Shown piece by piece: positions 33,198-41,757 of a stretch of DNA of 64,000 nucleotides. The stretch is from Streptomyces sp. ISL-66. GTDB lineage: Bacteria > Actinomycetota > Actinomycetes > Streptomycetales > Streptomycetaceae. Below the pieces are notes generated by a model. The model had not been told where the DNA came from, ran no database searches, and saw only the letters and a list, made by a program, of their open reading frames with translations. A program made the translations under genes and the position numbers. The stretch is taken from positions 1-64,000 of the forward strand of contig NZ_JAGGOW010000067.1 of assembly GCF_018614135.1 (NCBI RefSeq), in the 5' to 3' direction. Position 1 is the stretch's first letter. Every line of letters starts with the position of its first letter.

Positions 33198-34373
33198 TCA
33201 GGAGGCCGGCGGCTGCGAACCCACCAGCCACATCGAGAAGAACTGCGCCCCGCCCCCGTACGCGTGCCCCATCGCCCGCCGCGCGTCCGGGACTTGGTGT
33301 TCCCCGGCCTGACCGCGCACCTGGAGGGCCGCTTCCGCGAAGCGGATCATGCCGGAAGCGCCGATCGGGTTGGTGGACAGGACACCGCCCGACGGGTTGA
33401 CGGGGAGGTCGCCGTCGAGTTCCGTGACCCCGGCCTCGGTGAGCTTCCAGCCCTCGCCCTCCTCGGCGAAACCGAGGTTCTCCAGCCACATCGGCTCGTA
33501 CCAGGAGAAGGGCACGTACATCTCCACCGCGTCGATCTCCCGGCGCGGATCGGTGATCCCGGCCTGCCGGTAGACGTCGGCCGCGCAGTCCTTGCCCGCC
33601 TGCGGGGACACGAAGTCCTTGCCCGCGAAGAGCGTCGGCTCGCTGCGCATCGCCCCGCCGTGCATCCAGGCCGGCGGCTTCGGCGAACGGGCCGCGCCCG
33701 CCCGGTCGGTGAGGATCATCGCGCAGGCGCCGTCGGAGGACGGGCAGGTCTCGGAGTACCGGATCGGGTCCCACAGCATCGGCGAGGCCTGGACCTTCTC
33801 CAGGGTGATGCCGTGCTCGTGCAGGTGCGCGTACGGGTTCTTCAGCGCGTTGCGCCGGTCCTTGTACGCCACCAGCGAGCCGACCGTGTCAGGCGCGCCC
33901 GTGCGCCGCATGTACGCGCGGACGTGCGGGGCGAAGAAGCCGCCGGCCCCGGCCAGCAGCGGCTGCTGGAAGGGAACGGGCAGCGAGAGCCCCCACATGG
34001 CGTTGGACTCCGACTGCTTCTCGAAGGCGAGGGTCAGCACGGTGCGGTGCACGCGGGCGGCGACCAGGTTGGAGGCGACCAGCGCCGTGGACCCGCCCAC
34101 CGAACCGGCCGTGTGCACGCGGAGCATGGGCTTGCCGACCGCGCCGAGGGCGTCGGCCAGGTACAGCTCCGGCATCATCACGCCCTCGAAGAAGTCGGGG
34201 GCCTTGCCGATGACGACCGCGTCGATGTCCGCCCAGGTCAGCTCGGCGTCCGCGAGCGCGCGGACCGCCGCCTCGCGCACCAGCCCCGCGATGGAGACGT
34301 CGTGGCGGGCGGCCACGTGCTTGGTCTGCCCGATGCCGACGACGGCCACGGGCTCCTTGCCCGATGCGCTCAT
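33198..34373 (-). CDS. Thiolase-fold protein, lipid-transfer/Ltp2-like
   Basis: 391 residues, opening VAVVGIGQTKHVAARHDVSI. The SCP-x/lipid-transfer-type thiolase layout is present: DAVVIGKAPDFFEGVMMPEL, CPSSDGACAMILTDRAGA, LPVNPSGGVLSTNPIGASGM and the C-terminal GHAYGGGAQFFSMWLV. Where thiolases have the nucleophilic Cys this protein reads VHTAGSVGGSTA, so it is unlikely to be a classical thiolase. Ltp2-type members work as retro-aldolases with a DUF35 partner in steroid side-chain breakdown. The ATG at 34373 overlaps the preceding gene's stop by 4 nt, so the two thiolase-fold proteins are translationally coupled. Confidence 0.82.
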   Translation of the reverse strand: MSASGKEPVAVVGIGQTKHVAARHDVSIAGLVREAAVRALADAELTWADIDAVVIGKAPDFFEGVMMPELYLADALGAVGKPMLRVHTAGSVGGSTALVASNLVAARVHRTVLTLAFEKQSESNAMWGLSLPVPFQQPLLAGAGGFFAPHVRAYMRRTGAPDTVGSLVAYKDRRNALKNPYAHLHEHGITLEKVQASPMLWDPIRYSETCPSSDGACAMILTDRAGAARSPKPPAWMHGGAMRSEPTLFAGKDFVSPQAGKDCAADVYRQAGITDPRREIDAVEMYVPFSWYEPMWLENLGFAEEGEGWKLTEAGVTELDGDLPVNPSGGVLSTNPIGASGMIRFAEAALQVRGQAGEHQVPDARRAMGHAYGGGAQFFSMWLVGSQPPAS

Positions 34374-35443
34374 GCTCGGTCCCCTTCCAGGACGGCGACC
34401 AGGTTCTGCTGGAGGCAGGGGCCGGAGGTGGCGTGCGCGACGGCCCGGTCGGACTCGCCGCGGTGGATCCGGGCGGCCGCCTCGCCGATCCGGATCAGCC
34501 CCGCGGCCATGATCGGATGGGCGGCGAGCGCGCCGCCGGACGGGTTGACGGACACGCTCGCGTCGAGTCCGAGCGCCTTGCGCAGCACGACCTCCTGGGA
34601 GGAGAACGGCGCGTGCAGTTCGGCGGTGTCCACCGGCTTCTCGAAGACCCCCGCGTGCTCGGCGGCGATCCGCGTGGACGGGGAGTCGGTGAGGTCGCGC
34701 AGCCCGAGGCTGTGCGCCTCGATGCGGTGGTCGATACCGGTGATCCAGGCGGGCCGCTCGCACAGCCGCCGCGCCACGTCCCCGGCGGCCAGGATGACGG
34801 CGGCCGCGCCGTCGCCGATCGGCGGGCAGTCGCCGGTGCGCAGCGGGGCGACCTCGTAGTCGCCCTGTGCGACGGAACCGCTGAGCTGGGCGTGCGGGTT
34901 GGCGCTCGCGCGGGCCCGGTTGCGGGCGCCGATCGCGGCGAGCGCCGGTTCGTCGGTCTCGCCCGCGTCGATGAGGGCCTGGGCCTGGAGGGCGGCCAGG
35001 GCCACCGAGTCGGGCCAGAGCGGAGCCACGTAGTAGGGGTCGAGCTGGCGGGTCAGGACGTCCCGTACCGATCCCGGGGAGGACTTGCCGTACGCGTACA
35101 CGAGCGCGGTGTCCGCCTCGCCGGTCTGGATCTTGACCCAGGCCTCGTACAGGGCCCAGGCGCCGTCCATCTCCACGTGCGACTCGGAGATGGGCGGCCA
35201 GGCGCCGACCCCGTCGAGGGTCATGGTGAAGGAGAAGGCCCGGCCGGCGAGGTAGTCGCTGGAACCGGAGCAGGTGAAGCCGATCTCGCCCGTCTTCAGA
35301 CCGGTCTGTGCCAGGACCTGGTGCAGGACCGGCATGACCATCTCGACTTCGCTGAGCTCGTCCGTGCGGCGCAGGTGGTCGCTCTGCGCGAAGGCGACGA
35401 CGGCCACTTCCCGTGCGTGCCCGCTGCTGGTCGGCGTGGCCAT
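34370..35443 (-). CDS. Second thiolase-fold protein
   Basis: 357 residues (MATPTSSGHAREVAVVAFAQ). Thiolase features include GEIGFTCSGSSDYLAGRAFS, GDCPPIGDGAAAVILAAGDV, VSVNPSGGALAAHPIMAAGL and a shortened C-terminus. The position of the nucleophilic Cys reads SHVEMDGAWALYEAW, with no Cys. It may be the non-catalytic or aldolase-type partner of the downstream paralogue. Its ATG shares one base with the DUF35 gene's stop (TGATG), which suggests co-translation and a stable DUF35-thiolase complex. Confidence 0.78.
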   Translation of the reverse strand: MATPTSSGHAREVAVVAFAQSDHLRRTDELSEVEMVMPVLHQVLAQTGLKTGEIGFTCSGSSDYLAGRAFSFTMTLDGVGAWPPISESHVEMDGAWALYEAWVKIQTGEADTALVYAYGKSSPGSVRDVLTRQLDPYYVAPLWPDSVALAALQAQALIDAGETDEPALAAIGARNRARASANPHAQLSGSVAQGDYEVAPLRTGDCPPIGDGAAAVILAAGDVARRLCERPAWITGIDHRIEAHSLGLRDLTDSPSTRIAAEHAGVFEKPVDTAELHAPFSSQEVVLRKALGLDASVSVNPSGGALAAHPIMAAGLIRIGEAAARIHRGESDRAVAHATSGPCLQQNLVAVLEGDRA

Positions 35444-36420
35444 CAGATGAGCTCCTTGTAGACGTCGTAGTCCGCGTCCGGCTCTCCGGTGGGGCGGTAG
35501 TGGTCGGGGTAGCGGCCGCCTTCGGTCCACACGGGCTCCACGCGCAGGCCCATGCGGACCTGGTCGTAGGGGATGCCGCCGATCCGGCCGTGGAGTGCGA
35601 GGTCGGCGCCGTCGAGGGCGATGTGTGCGTAGACGTAGGGGACTTCGATGTCGAGGTTCGCCGTATGACCGGCCTTGATGTTGACGATGCAGTACGTGGT
35701 CACCGTGCCCGCCGGACCGACCTCGACCGGGTCGGTGGTGGCGACCCCGCAGGTGGGACAGGCGCCGCGCGGGGGCACGTACACCTTGTGGCAGGAGGGG
35801 CAGCGCTCTCCGACGGTCTTCCGCTGGGAGAGGCCGTTGATGTACGCGGTCTGCGCGCGGCCGGGGGTGTACGTGTAGTCCAGGCGGGCCTCGGCGACGA
35901 TGCCGGTGACGGCGTCGGCGAACTCACCGGCGTGCGGCGCCGCTTGCGCGGACCCGTCGCCCTCGTGGTGCTCCGCGGGCTCGAAGCAGGCGATGTCGGT
36001 GATCGCCCCGATCCGCTCCCCGGCCCACCGGATCCGGACCCGCATGCCGGTGTGCACGGCCTCCGGCCCGGGGGCGTCGAGGGCGTGCAGGATCCCGGTG
36101 TCGGCGCCGTCGAGGCGTACGAGGACCCAGGCGAAGGGGGTGGCGAGGGGCTGGCCGCGGCGCGGCGCGGCGTTCCACGCCCAGGTGGTCACGGTTCCGG
36201 TGGCGCCCACCTCGACGAGGTCGCGGATCTCCTCGGCGGTGACGGGGTCGTACTCGACCGGCGGCACCATCACCTTGCCGTCGGCGGTGGTGACCCCGAG
36301 GACGACGCGTTCGCGCAATCCGGTGAGGAAGGCGCTCTGCACGGGCCCGAGGGACCGGGTGAAGGGGAACTCGACGACGAAGGGCGCGCGGAGGATCTCC
36401 GGTGGGGACGCGGCTGTCAT
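35443..36420 (-). CDS. Duplicated DUF35 (OB-fold/zinc-ribbon) acyl-CoA-associated protein
   Basis: 325 residues with two DUF35-like halves. The first (about 10-155; VMVPPVEYDPVTAEEIRDLV, then GTVTTWAWNAA) has lost the zinc-ribbon cysteines. The second (about 180-315) keeps a rubredoxin-type ribbon (RCPSCHKVYVPPRGACPTCG) and the OB strand VGPAGTVTTYCIVNIKA. DUF35 proteins pair with thiolase-fold enzymes; ChsH2 with Ltp2 is the known case. It is placed first of the three coupled genes. There are about 190 bp between it and the crotonase. Confidence 0.83.
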   Translation of the reverse strand: MTAASPPEILRAPFVVEFPFTRSLGPVQSAFLTGLRERVVLGVTTADGKVMVPPVEYDPVTAEEIRDLVEVGATGTVTTWAWNAAPRRGQPLATPFAWVLVRLDGADTGILHALDAPGPEAVHTGMRVRIRWAGERIGAITDIACFEPAEHHEGDGSAQAAPHAGEFADAVTGIVAEARLDYTYTPGRAQTAYINGLSQRKTVGERCPSCHKVYVPPRGACPTCGVATTDPVEVGPAGTVTTYCIVNIKAGHTANLDIEVPYVYAHIALDGADLALHGRIGGIPYDQVRMGLRVEPVWTEGGRYPDHYRPTGEPDADYDVYKELI

Positions 36421-36607
36421 GGATGGTCTCCGATGTGTTGGTTCCGAGAACGGTCGAGTGGCGATCGCGGCCCAGGGGCGATCGCGGCTGGATGGCGGTC
36501 GCGGCCGGGTCCGGCCCCGCCGGAGGGGTCCAGCCCGGCCAGGGGTGCCTCCCGGCGGTGGCCGGGGGATTTCGAGGCGCGGGAGTAACCGGGGCCGGCC
36601 GCCCCGG

Positions 36608-37408
36608 TTACTCCCGCCGGTACAGCGCGGGCCGCTTCTCCGCGAAGGCCCGGGCCCCCTCCTTGGCGTCCGCCGTGTCGAAGACCGGCCAGCCGCGCAG
36701 GAGTTCGGAGGCGAGCCCCTCGGTCTCCGTCATCTCGGCCGTCTCGTAGACGGACGCCTTCACCGCCTCCACCGCGAGCGGCCCGCACGCGTTGATCCGC
36801 TCCGCGATCTCCAGCGCGGCCTCCAGCGCGGTGCCGTCCGGCACCACCCGCCCGATGAGCCCGATCCGGGCCGCCTCCTCGGCCGCGTACGGCCGCCCGG
36901 ACAGCAGCATCTCCAGCGCGTGCGTCCGCGGGATCTGCCGGGGCAGCCGAACGGTCGAGCCGCCGATCGGGAAGAGCCCGCGCTTGACCTCGAACAGTCC
37001 GAAGGTCGCGCCTTCCCCGGCGACGCGGATGTCCGTGCCCTGGAGGATCTCCGTCCCGCCGGCCACGCAGTAGCCCTCGACCGCCGCGATGACGGGCTTG
37101 CGCGGCCGGTGGTGGCGCAGCATCGCCTTCCAGTGCAGGTCCGGGTCGGCTTTGAGCCGGTCCCGGTACTGGTCGCCCTCCATGCCCCGACCGGCCAGTG
37201 CCTTCAGGTCCATGCCGGCGCAGAAGTCCCCGCCGGCGCCCGTCAGCACGACGGAGCGGATCCCGTCGTCCGCGTCCGCTTCGAGCCAGCCGTCGTACAG
37301 CCCCACCAACAGCGGCAGCGAAAGGGCGTTCTTCGCTTCTGGCCTGTTCATGGTGAGCACCAGCGTGGCGCCGTGGCGTTCCGCCGTCAGGTGTTCCGTC
37401 CCACCCAT
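36608..37408 (-). CDS. Crotonase-family enoyl-CoA hydratase
   Basis: 266 residues. The crotonase fold is clear: LVLTMNRPEAKNALSLPLLV, the first oxyanion-hole segment GGDFCAGMDLKALAGRG, and the second AVEGYCVAGGTEILQGTDIR. The catalytic-Glu segment reads FGLFEVKRGLFPIGGSTVRL; one of the two canonical glutamates may be replaced, so hydratase activity cannot be assumed. It is the first gene of the leftward catabolic transcript and has a KstR-like operator 24 bp upstream of its start. Confidence 0.85.
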   Translation of the reverse strand: MGGTEHLTAERHGATLVLTMNRPEAKNALSLPLLVGLYDGWLEADADDGIRSVVLTGAGGDFCAGMDLKALAGRGMEGDQYRDRLKADPDLHWKAMLRHHRPRKPVIAAVEGYCVAGGTEILQGTDIRVAGEGATFGLFEVKRGLFPIGGSTVRLPRQIPRTHALEMLLSGRPYAAEEAARIGLIGRVVPDGTALEAALEIAERINACGPLAVEAVKASVYETAEMTETEGLASELLRGWPVFDTADAKEGARAFAEKRPALYRRE

Positions 37409-37431
37409 TGCCGTCCTCCCGTCTCAAGACC

Positions 37432-37445
37432 TAGAACAGGTTGCA
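37432..37445. promoter_or_regulatory. KstR-like operator
   Basis: TAGAACAGGTTGCA fits TnnAACnnGTTnnA, the published mycobacterial KstR consensus, at every fixed position. It lies between the divergent crotonase and acyl-CoA ligase genes, 24 bp from the crotonase start, where a TetR-type repressor could block both promoters. Confidence 0.55.
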
Positions 37446-37472
37446 GTAGGGGCGGGTGCAGTTCAATAGTTT

Positions 37473-37489
37473 TCTGACAGTCAGTCAGA
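37473..37489. promoter_or_regulatory. TetR-like inverted repeat
   Basis: TCTGAC-AGTCA-GTCAGA is a perfect 6-5-6 inverted repeat in the same divergent promoter, about 94 bp before the ligase start. The nested CTGACAGTCAG is also a perfect palindrome. TGAC...GTCA dyads are common TetR-family sites, so a second regulator may act here. Confidence 0.45.
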
Positions 37490-37582
37490 TTTCTTGGGCG
37501 GTCCCCTTCCCACTTGGGGCTGGCGACGCTCTAATGACCGCCGAGCAGACCAGCCATGGGATTTTCTGGGTCAGGAGGACCG

Positions 37583-39220
37583 GTGGAGTACAACATTGCC
37601 GACCTGTTCGAGTCGGTCGTGGACGTGGTCCCGGACCGCGAGGCCCTCGTGTACGTGGACCACCCCGGGACCGGCGCCGAGCGCCGCCTCACGTACGCGG
37701 AGCTGGACGCGGCGTCGAACCGCATCGCGCACCACCTGCTGGACAGCGGGCTGAAGGCCGGCGAGCACCTGGGCCTGCACCTCTACAACGGGATCGAGTA
37801 CTTGCAGACGGTGCTGGCCTGCCTCAAGGCCCGCCTGGTACCGGTGAACGTGAACTACCGGTACGTGGAGGAGGAACTGGTCTACCTCTACAACGACGCC
37901 GACCTCGCCGCCCTCGCCTTCGAGGGCGAGTTCACCGAGCGGGTCGCGGCGGCGCTGCCGCAGACGACGAAGCTGCGCCATCTGATCCGGGTCGGGCCGG
38001 CTCCCGAGGACGCCCCGGAGCCCTCGGTCGCGCCGATCGCGTACGCCGACGCGGAGGCGGCCGGATCGCCCGGGCGCGGCTTCCCGCCCCGCTCGCCCGA
38101 CGATCTGTTCATCATTTACACGGGCGGTACGACCGGCATGCCCAAGGGCGTCATGTGGCGCGCCGAGGACCTCTTCTTCGCCGGGCTCTTCGGCGGCGAA
38201 CCGTCCGGCGAGCCGGTGAAGCGGCCCGAGGAGCTGGCGGAGCGGGTCGCGGCGCGCGGCCCCGGGCTCACCTTCTTCCCGGCTCCCCCGCTGATGCACG
38301 GCACGTCCACGCTGACCTCCTTCATCGCCTTCAACTACGGGCAGCGGGTGGTCATCCACCGCAAGTACGCCCCCGAGGAGGTGCTGCGCACGATAGAGAA
38401 GGAGAGGGTCACCAGCGTGTCGCTGGTGGGCGACGCCATGCTGCGGCCGCTCATCGACGCCCTGAACGGCCCGCTGAAGGGAACGGACCTGTCGTCCCTG
38501 TTCAGCGTCTCCTCGTCCGGCGCGATCATGTCGGAGACCGTGCGCGCCGAGTTCCAGAAGCTCGTGCCGAACGTGCTGCTCCTGAACAACTTCGGCTCGT
38601 CCGAATCCGGCTCCAACGGGCGCGCCACGAACGACTCCAGCCCCGAGAGGGGCTTCCGGCTGGAGGTCAACGAGCGTACGCAAGTGGTCGACCCGGTTTC
38701 CCACGAGCCGGTGCCGATCGGCGAACCGGGGCGGCTCGCGCAGCGCGGGTACGTCCCGCTGGGTTACTACAACGACCCCGTCAAAACCGCCGAAACCTTC
38801 TTCCAGAAGGGATCGGAGCGGTGGGTGCTGCTGGGTGACATGGCGACCGTGGACGAGCAGGGCATCGTCACCGTCCTCGGCCGCGGTTCGCAGTGCATCA
38901 ACACGGGCGGCGAGAAGGTGTATCCGGAGGAGGTCGAGCAGGCGCTGAAGTCCCATCCGGACGTGTACGACGCCCTGGTGGCCGGGGTCGCGGACCCGAC
39001 GTGGGGCAGCCACGTCGCCGCGGTGGTCCAGATCCGGGACGGCGCCCCCGAGCCGACGCTGGAGGAGATCCAGGCCCACTGCCGCACCAAGCTCGCGGGC
39101 TACAAGATCCCGCGGCAGCTCGTCATCACCTCTGCCGTCCAGCGCTCCCCGAGCGGCAAGGCGGATTACCGGTGGGCGAAGTCGGTGGCGACGGAGGCGG
39201 ACGCGGACGCGACGCGCTGA
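37583..39220 (+). CDS. FadD19-like acyl-CoA synthetase
   Basis: 545 residues. GTG at 37583 is chosen: AGGAGG lies 5 nt upstream and the protein then begins EYNIADLFESVVDVVPDREA as in FadD19. ANL-family motifs: IIYTGGTTGMPKGVMWR (P-loop), FFPAPPLMHG, NNFGSSESGSNG, YVPLGYYNDP, LLGDMATVDEQGIVTVLGRG, INTGGEKVYPEEVEQALKSH and the catalytic lysine in RSPSGKADYRWAK. FadD19 activates C24-branched sterol side chains in mycobacteria; substrate here is an inference. It is divergent from the crotonase operon. Confidence 0.87.
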   Translation: MEYNIADLFESVVDVVPDREALVYVDHPGTGAERRLTYAELDAASNRIAHHLLDSGLKAGEHLGLHLYNGIEYLQTVLACLKARLVPVNVNYRYVEEELVYLYNDADLAALAFEGEFTERVAAALPQTTKLRHLIRVGPAPEDAPEPSVAPIAYADAEAAGSPGRGFPPRSPDDLFIIYTGGTTGMPKGVMWRAEDLFFAGLFGGEPSGEPVKRPEELAERVAARGPGLTFFPAPPLMHGTSTLTSFIAFNYGQRVVIHRKYAPEEVLRTIEKERVTSVSLVGDAMLRPLIDALNGPLKGTDLSSLFSVSSSGAIMSETVRAEFQKLVPNVLLLNNFGSSESGSNGRATNDSSPERGFRLEVNERTQVVDPVSHEPVPIGEPGRLAQRGYVPLGYYNDPVKTAETFFQKGSERWVLLGDMATVDEQGIVTVLGRGSQCINTGGEKVYPEEVEQALKSHPDVYDALVAGVADPTWGSHVAAVVQIRDGAPEPTLEEIQAHCRTKLAGYKIPRQLVITSAVQRSPSGKADYRWAKSVATEADADATR

Positions 39221-39392
39221 CCGCCCGCGGGTGCGCGCGAGGGCCGGGACCCGGACGGGTGGCGGGCGGGTGGAAGGCTCCGGAGGCGGCGAAGGCCGCG
39301 GACGCCTCGGGGGTGGAGATCGACATGGCAGCAACCCCGGCAGGCGATCACCCGTTCGAGTAATTGATTTGGGCGCCGCACTCCGGCAATCT

Positions 39393-39410
39393 ACCGAATG
39401 ATCGGTCGGT
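39393..39410. promoter_or_regulatory. PaaR-like operator upstream of paaK
   Basis: ACCGAATGATCGGTCGGT is an 18-bp imperfect palindrome (7 of 9 pairs) with a perfect ACCGA-atga-TCGGT core. It resembles the ACCGACCG-type sites of TetR regulators of phenylacetate genes. It ends 24 bp before the paaK start. Confidence 0.45.
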
Positions 39411-39433
39411 TGACTCGAAGAGGGGTGGGCGGC

Positions 39434-40783
39434 ATGAGCACGTTCCCGAAGGGGCGCGATGCGTGGGGCCACGGCGGCGATGCCGCCGGGCGCGGGGCGG
39501 ACGAGGCGGACGAGGGCGAGCGGCTGAGCCGGGACGAGCTGGCCGCCCTCCAGCTGACCCGGCTGCGCGCGACCCTGCACCGGGCGTACGAGCGGGTGCC
39601 CTTCTACCGGCAGTCCTTCGACAAGGCCGGCCTGCATCCCGACGACTGCCGCTCCCTCGCCGATCTCGCCCTCTTCCCCTTCACCACCAAGAGCGACCTG
39701 CGCGACCAGTACCCCTTCGGCATGCTCGCCGTCCCCCGTCCCGAGGTGCGGCGCATCCACGCGTCCAGCGGCACCACCGGCCGGCCGACCGTCGTCGGGT
39801 ACACCGAGGGCGATCTGTCCACGTGGGCGGACGTGGTCGCCCGCTCGATCCGCGCGGCGGGCGGCAGACCGGGCCAGATGGTCCACATCGCCTACGGGTA
39901 CGGCCTGTTCACCGGAGGCCTGGGCGCCCACTACGGCGCGGAACGCCTGGGCTGTACGGTCGTGCCCGCCTCGGGCGGGATGACGGACCGCCAGGTCCGC
40001 CTGATCCAGGACTTCCGGCCGGAGATCATCATGGTCACCCCGTCCTACATGCTCACCTTGCTGGACGAGATGGAGCGCCAGGGCATCGACCCCCGCTCCA
40101 CCTCGCTCCGCACGGGGATGTTCGGCGCCGAGCCGTGGACGCAGGAGATGCGCCGCGAGATCGAGGAGCGGCTGGACATCGACGCGGTGGACATCTACGG
40201 CCTGTCCGAGGTGATGGGCCCCGGCGTCGCGCAGGAGTTCGCCGAGACCAAGGACGGCCTGCACGTCTGGGAGGACCACTTCTACCCGGAGGTCGTCGAC
40301 CCGCTGACGGGCGCCGTGCTGCCCGAGGGCGAGTCCGGGGAGCTGGTGTTCACCTCGCTCACCAAGGAGGCGATGCCCGTCATCCGCTACCGCACCCGGG
40401 ATCTGACCCGGCTGCTGCCCGGCACCGCCCGCCCGGCCTTCCGCCGGATGGAGAAGGTCACCGGCCGCAGCGACGACATGATCATCCTGCGCGGGGTGAA
40501 CCTCTACCCCACCCAGATCGAGGAGGTGCTCCTGCGCACCCCCGCCCTGGCCCCCCACTTCCAGCTCCGCCTGACCCGGGAGGGCCGCCTGGACGCCCTG
40601 ACCGTACGGGTGGAGGCGCGCCGGGAGAGCGATGCCGGTCAGCGGGAGGCCGCGGCGGCGGCCGTGGTCCGGGCCGTCAAGGAGGGCATCGGCGTCTCGG
40701 TGGCGGTGGAGGTGGTGGATCCGCAGACCCTGGAGCGGTCGGTCGGAAAGATGAAGCGGCTGGTGGACCTCCGGGAGGCCTGA
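39434..40783 (+). CDS. paaK: Phenylacetate-CoA ligase
   Basis: 449 residues; the ATG at 39434 has GAGGGGTGGG upstream. PaaK features: RVPFYRQSFDKAGLHPDDCR, FPFTTKSDLRDQYPFGMLAV, the nucleotide loop HASSGTTGRPTVVGYT, YGLSEVMGPGVAQEF, YRTRDLTRLLPGTARP, GRSDDMIILRGVNLYPTQIE, and the lysine-bearing end RSVGKMKRLVDLR. It makes phenylacetyl-CoA, the entry compound of aerobic phenylacetate breakdown. The rest of the paa genes are absent from this window. It lies 213 bp after the FadD19-like ligase and has its own putative operator. Confidence 0.92.
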   Translation: MSTFPKGRDAWGHGGDAAGRGADEADEGERLSRDELAALQLTRLRATLHRAYERVPFYRQSFDKAGLHPDDCRSLADLALFPFTTKSDLRDQYPFGMLAVPRPEVRRIHASSGTTGRPTVVGYTEGDLSTWADVVARSIRAAGGRPGQMVHIAYGYGLFTGGLGAHYGAERLGCTVVPASGGMTDRQVRLIQDFRPEIIMVTPSYMLTLLDEMERQGIDPRSTSLRTGMFGAEPWTQEMRREIEERLDIDAVDIYGLSEVMGPGVAQEFAETKDGLHVWEDHFYPEVVDPLTGAVLPEGESGELVFTSLTKEAMPVIRYRTRDLTRLLPGTARPAFRRMEKVTGRSDDMIILRGVNLYPTQIEEVLLRTPALAPHFQLRLTREGRLDALTVRVEARRESDAGQREAAAAAVVRAVKEGIGVSVAVEVVDPQTLERSVGKMKRLVDLREA

Positions 40784-40890
40784 GCCGCGTACCCGGACGC
40801 GCCGCCGGACCCGTCGCCGAAACCACCCCTTCGGGCCCACTTCGGGGGGCCTGCCGGGAGCGGGCGGGTCCGTCCGGGTAGGGGAAAGGC

Positions 40891-41715
40891 GTGACCTCGA
40901 TCTTCCGGAAGCTCCCCGACCGACTGCGGGCCTCCCCGGCCGGTCTGGCCTGGAGCCGTGGCCGGGAGGTGGAGCTGATGCACCGGGCGATGGGCTTCGC
41001 GGCCCTCGGCTTCCTGACCCTGGTGCCGCTGCTGGTCGTCGTCGCGGCCGCCGCGCCCGGCAGCGGCTCCGGCTTCGGACGCTGGCTGGGCCAGGCCCTC
41101 GGGGTGACGACGTACTCCCGGGAGCGGGTCGAGATGCTGTTCGGCGCCGCGGACCTCGCGCTGGAGCGGACCACCGCCTTCGGTCTGGCCGCGCTGGCGG
41201 TCTTCGGCCTGACCTTCGGCTCCGCCGTGCAGACGGGCTACGAGAAGGTCTGGGACCTCCCGACGGCCCGTTGGCACACCATGTGGCGGCACGTCGTCTG
41301 GCTCGGCCTGCTCGTCTGCTACCTCGCGTTGCTGGTCCTCATCCCCACCCCCTCCGAGGACGCGCCCGGCACGATCCTGGGCACCACGGGCGACGTCATC
41401 GGCACCTGCCTGTTCTTCTGGAGCTCCCAGCGGCTCCTGCTCGGGGGCCGGGTCCGCTGGCGCGCGCTGCTCCCGGGCGCGGTGGCCACCAGCCTCGGCC
41501 TCCTCGGCCTGCGGATCTTCTCGCAGCTGGTCTTCTCCCCGCTGATCGCCTCCAACGCCGTGACGTACGGCCCCTTCGGCACCCTCCTGGTCGTCCAGTC
41601 GTGGCTGGTCGGCGTCGGCTTCGTGGTCTACGGCGGCGCGCTGGTGGGCCGCCTGGTCCACGAACACCTCACCCTCCGCCGCCTGCGCACCACCGGCCTC
41701 CTCCCGGAGGAGTGA
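40891..41715 (+). CDS. YihY/BrkB-like membrane protein
   Basis: 274 residues from a GTG at 40891 with GGGGA 5 nt upstream. Six or so membrane helices are predicted (ALGFLTLVPLLVVVAAAAPG, FGLAALAVFGLTFGSAVQTG, VVWLGLLVCYLALLVLI, later AVATSLGLLGLRIFSQLVFS and LLVVQSWLVGVGFVVYGGAL). The helix order and YEKVWDLP fit the YihY/virulence-factor BrkB family, whose members are uncharacterised transporters or envelope proteins. It is probably unrelated to the catabolic genes upstream. It converges on the decayed synthetase gene. Confidence 0.75.
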   Translation: MTSIFRKLPDRLRASPAGLAWSRGREVELMHRAMGFAALGFLTLVPLLVVVAAAAPGSGSGFGRWLGQALGVTTYSRERVEMLFGAADLALERTTAFGLAALAVFGLTFGSAVQTGYEKVWDLPTARWHTMWRHVVWLGLLVCYLALLVLIPTPSEDAPGTILGTTGDVIGTCLFFWSSQRLLLGGRVRWRALLPGAVATSLGLLGLRIFSQLVFSPLIASNAVTYGPFGTLLVVQSWLVGVGFVVYGGALVGRLVHEHLTLRRLRTTGLLPEE

Positions 41716-41757
41716 CCGGGCACACCGACCGGTCCGCACCCGGAGGGAAGGGAGCGG

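Noticed and set aside
37571-40840. 1089-residue minus-strand frame across fadD19-like and paaK genes
   Set aside because: Antisense shadow; both plus-strand genes carry complete ANL-family motifs.
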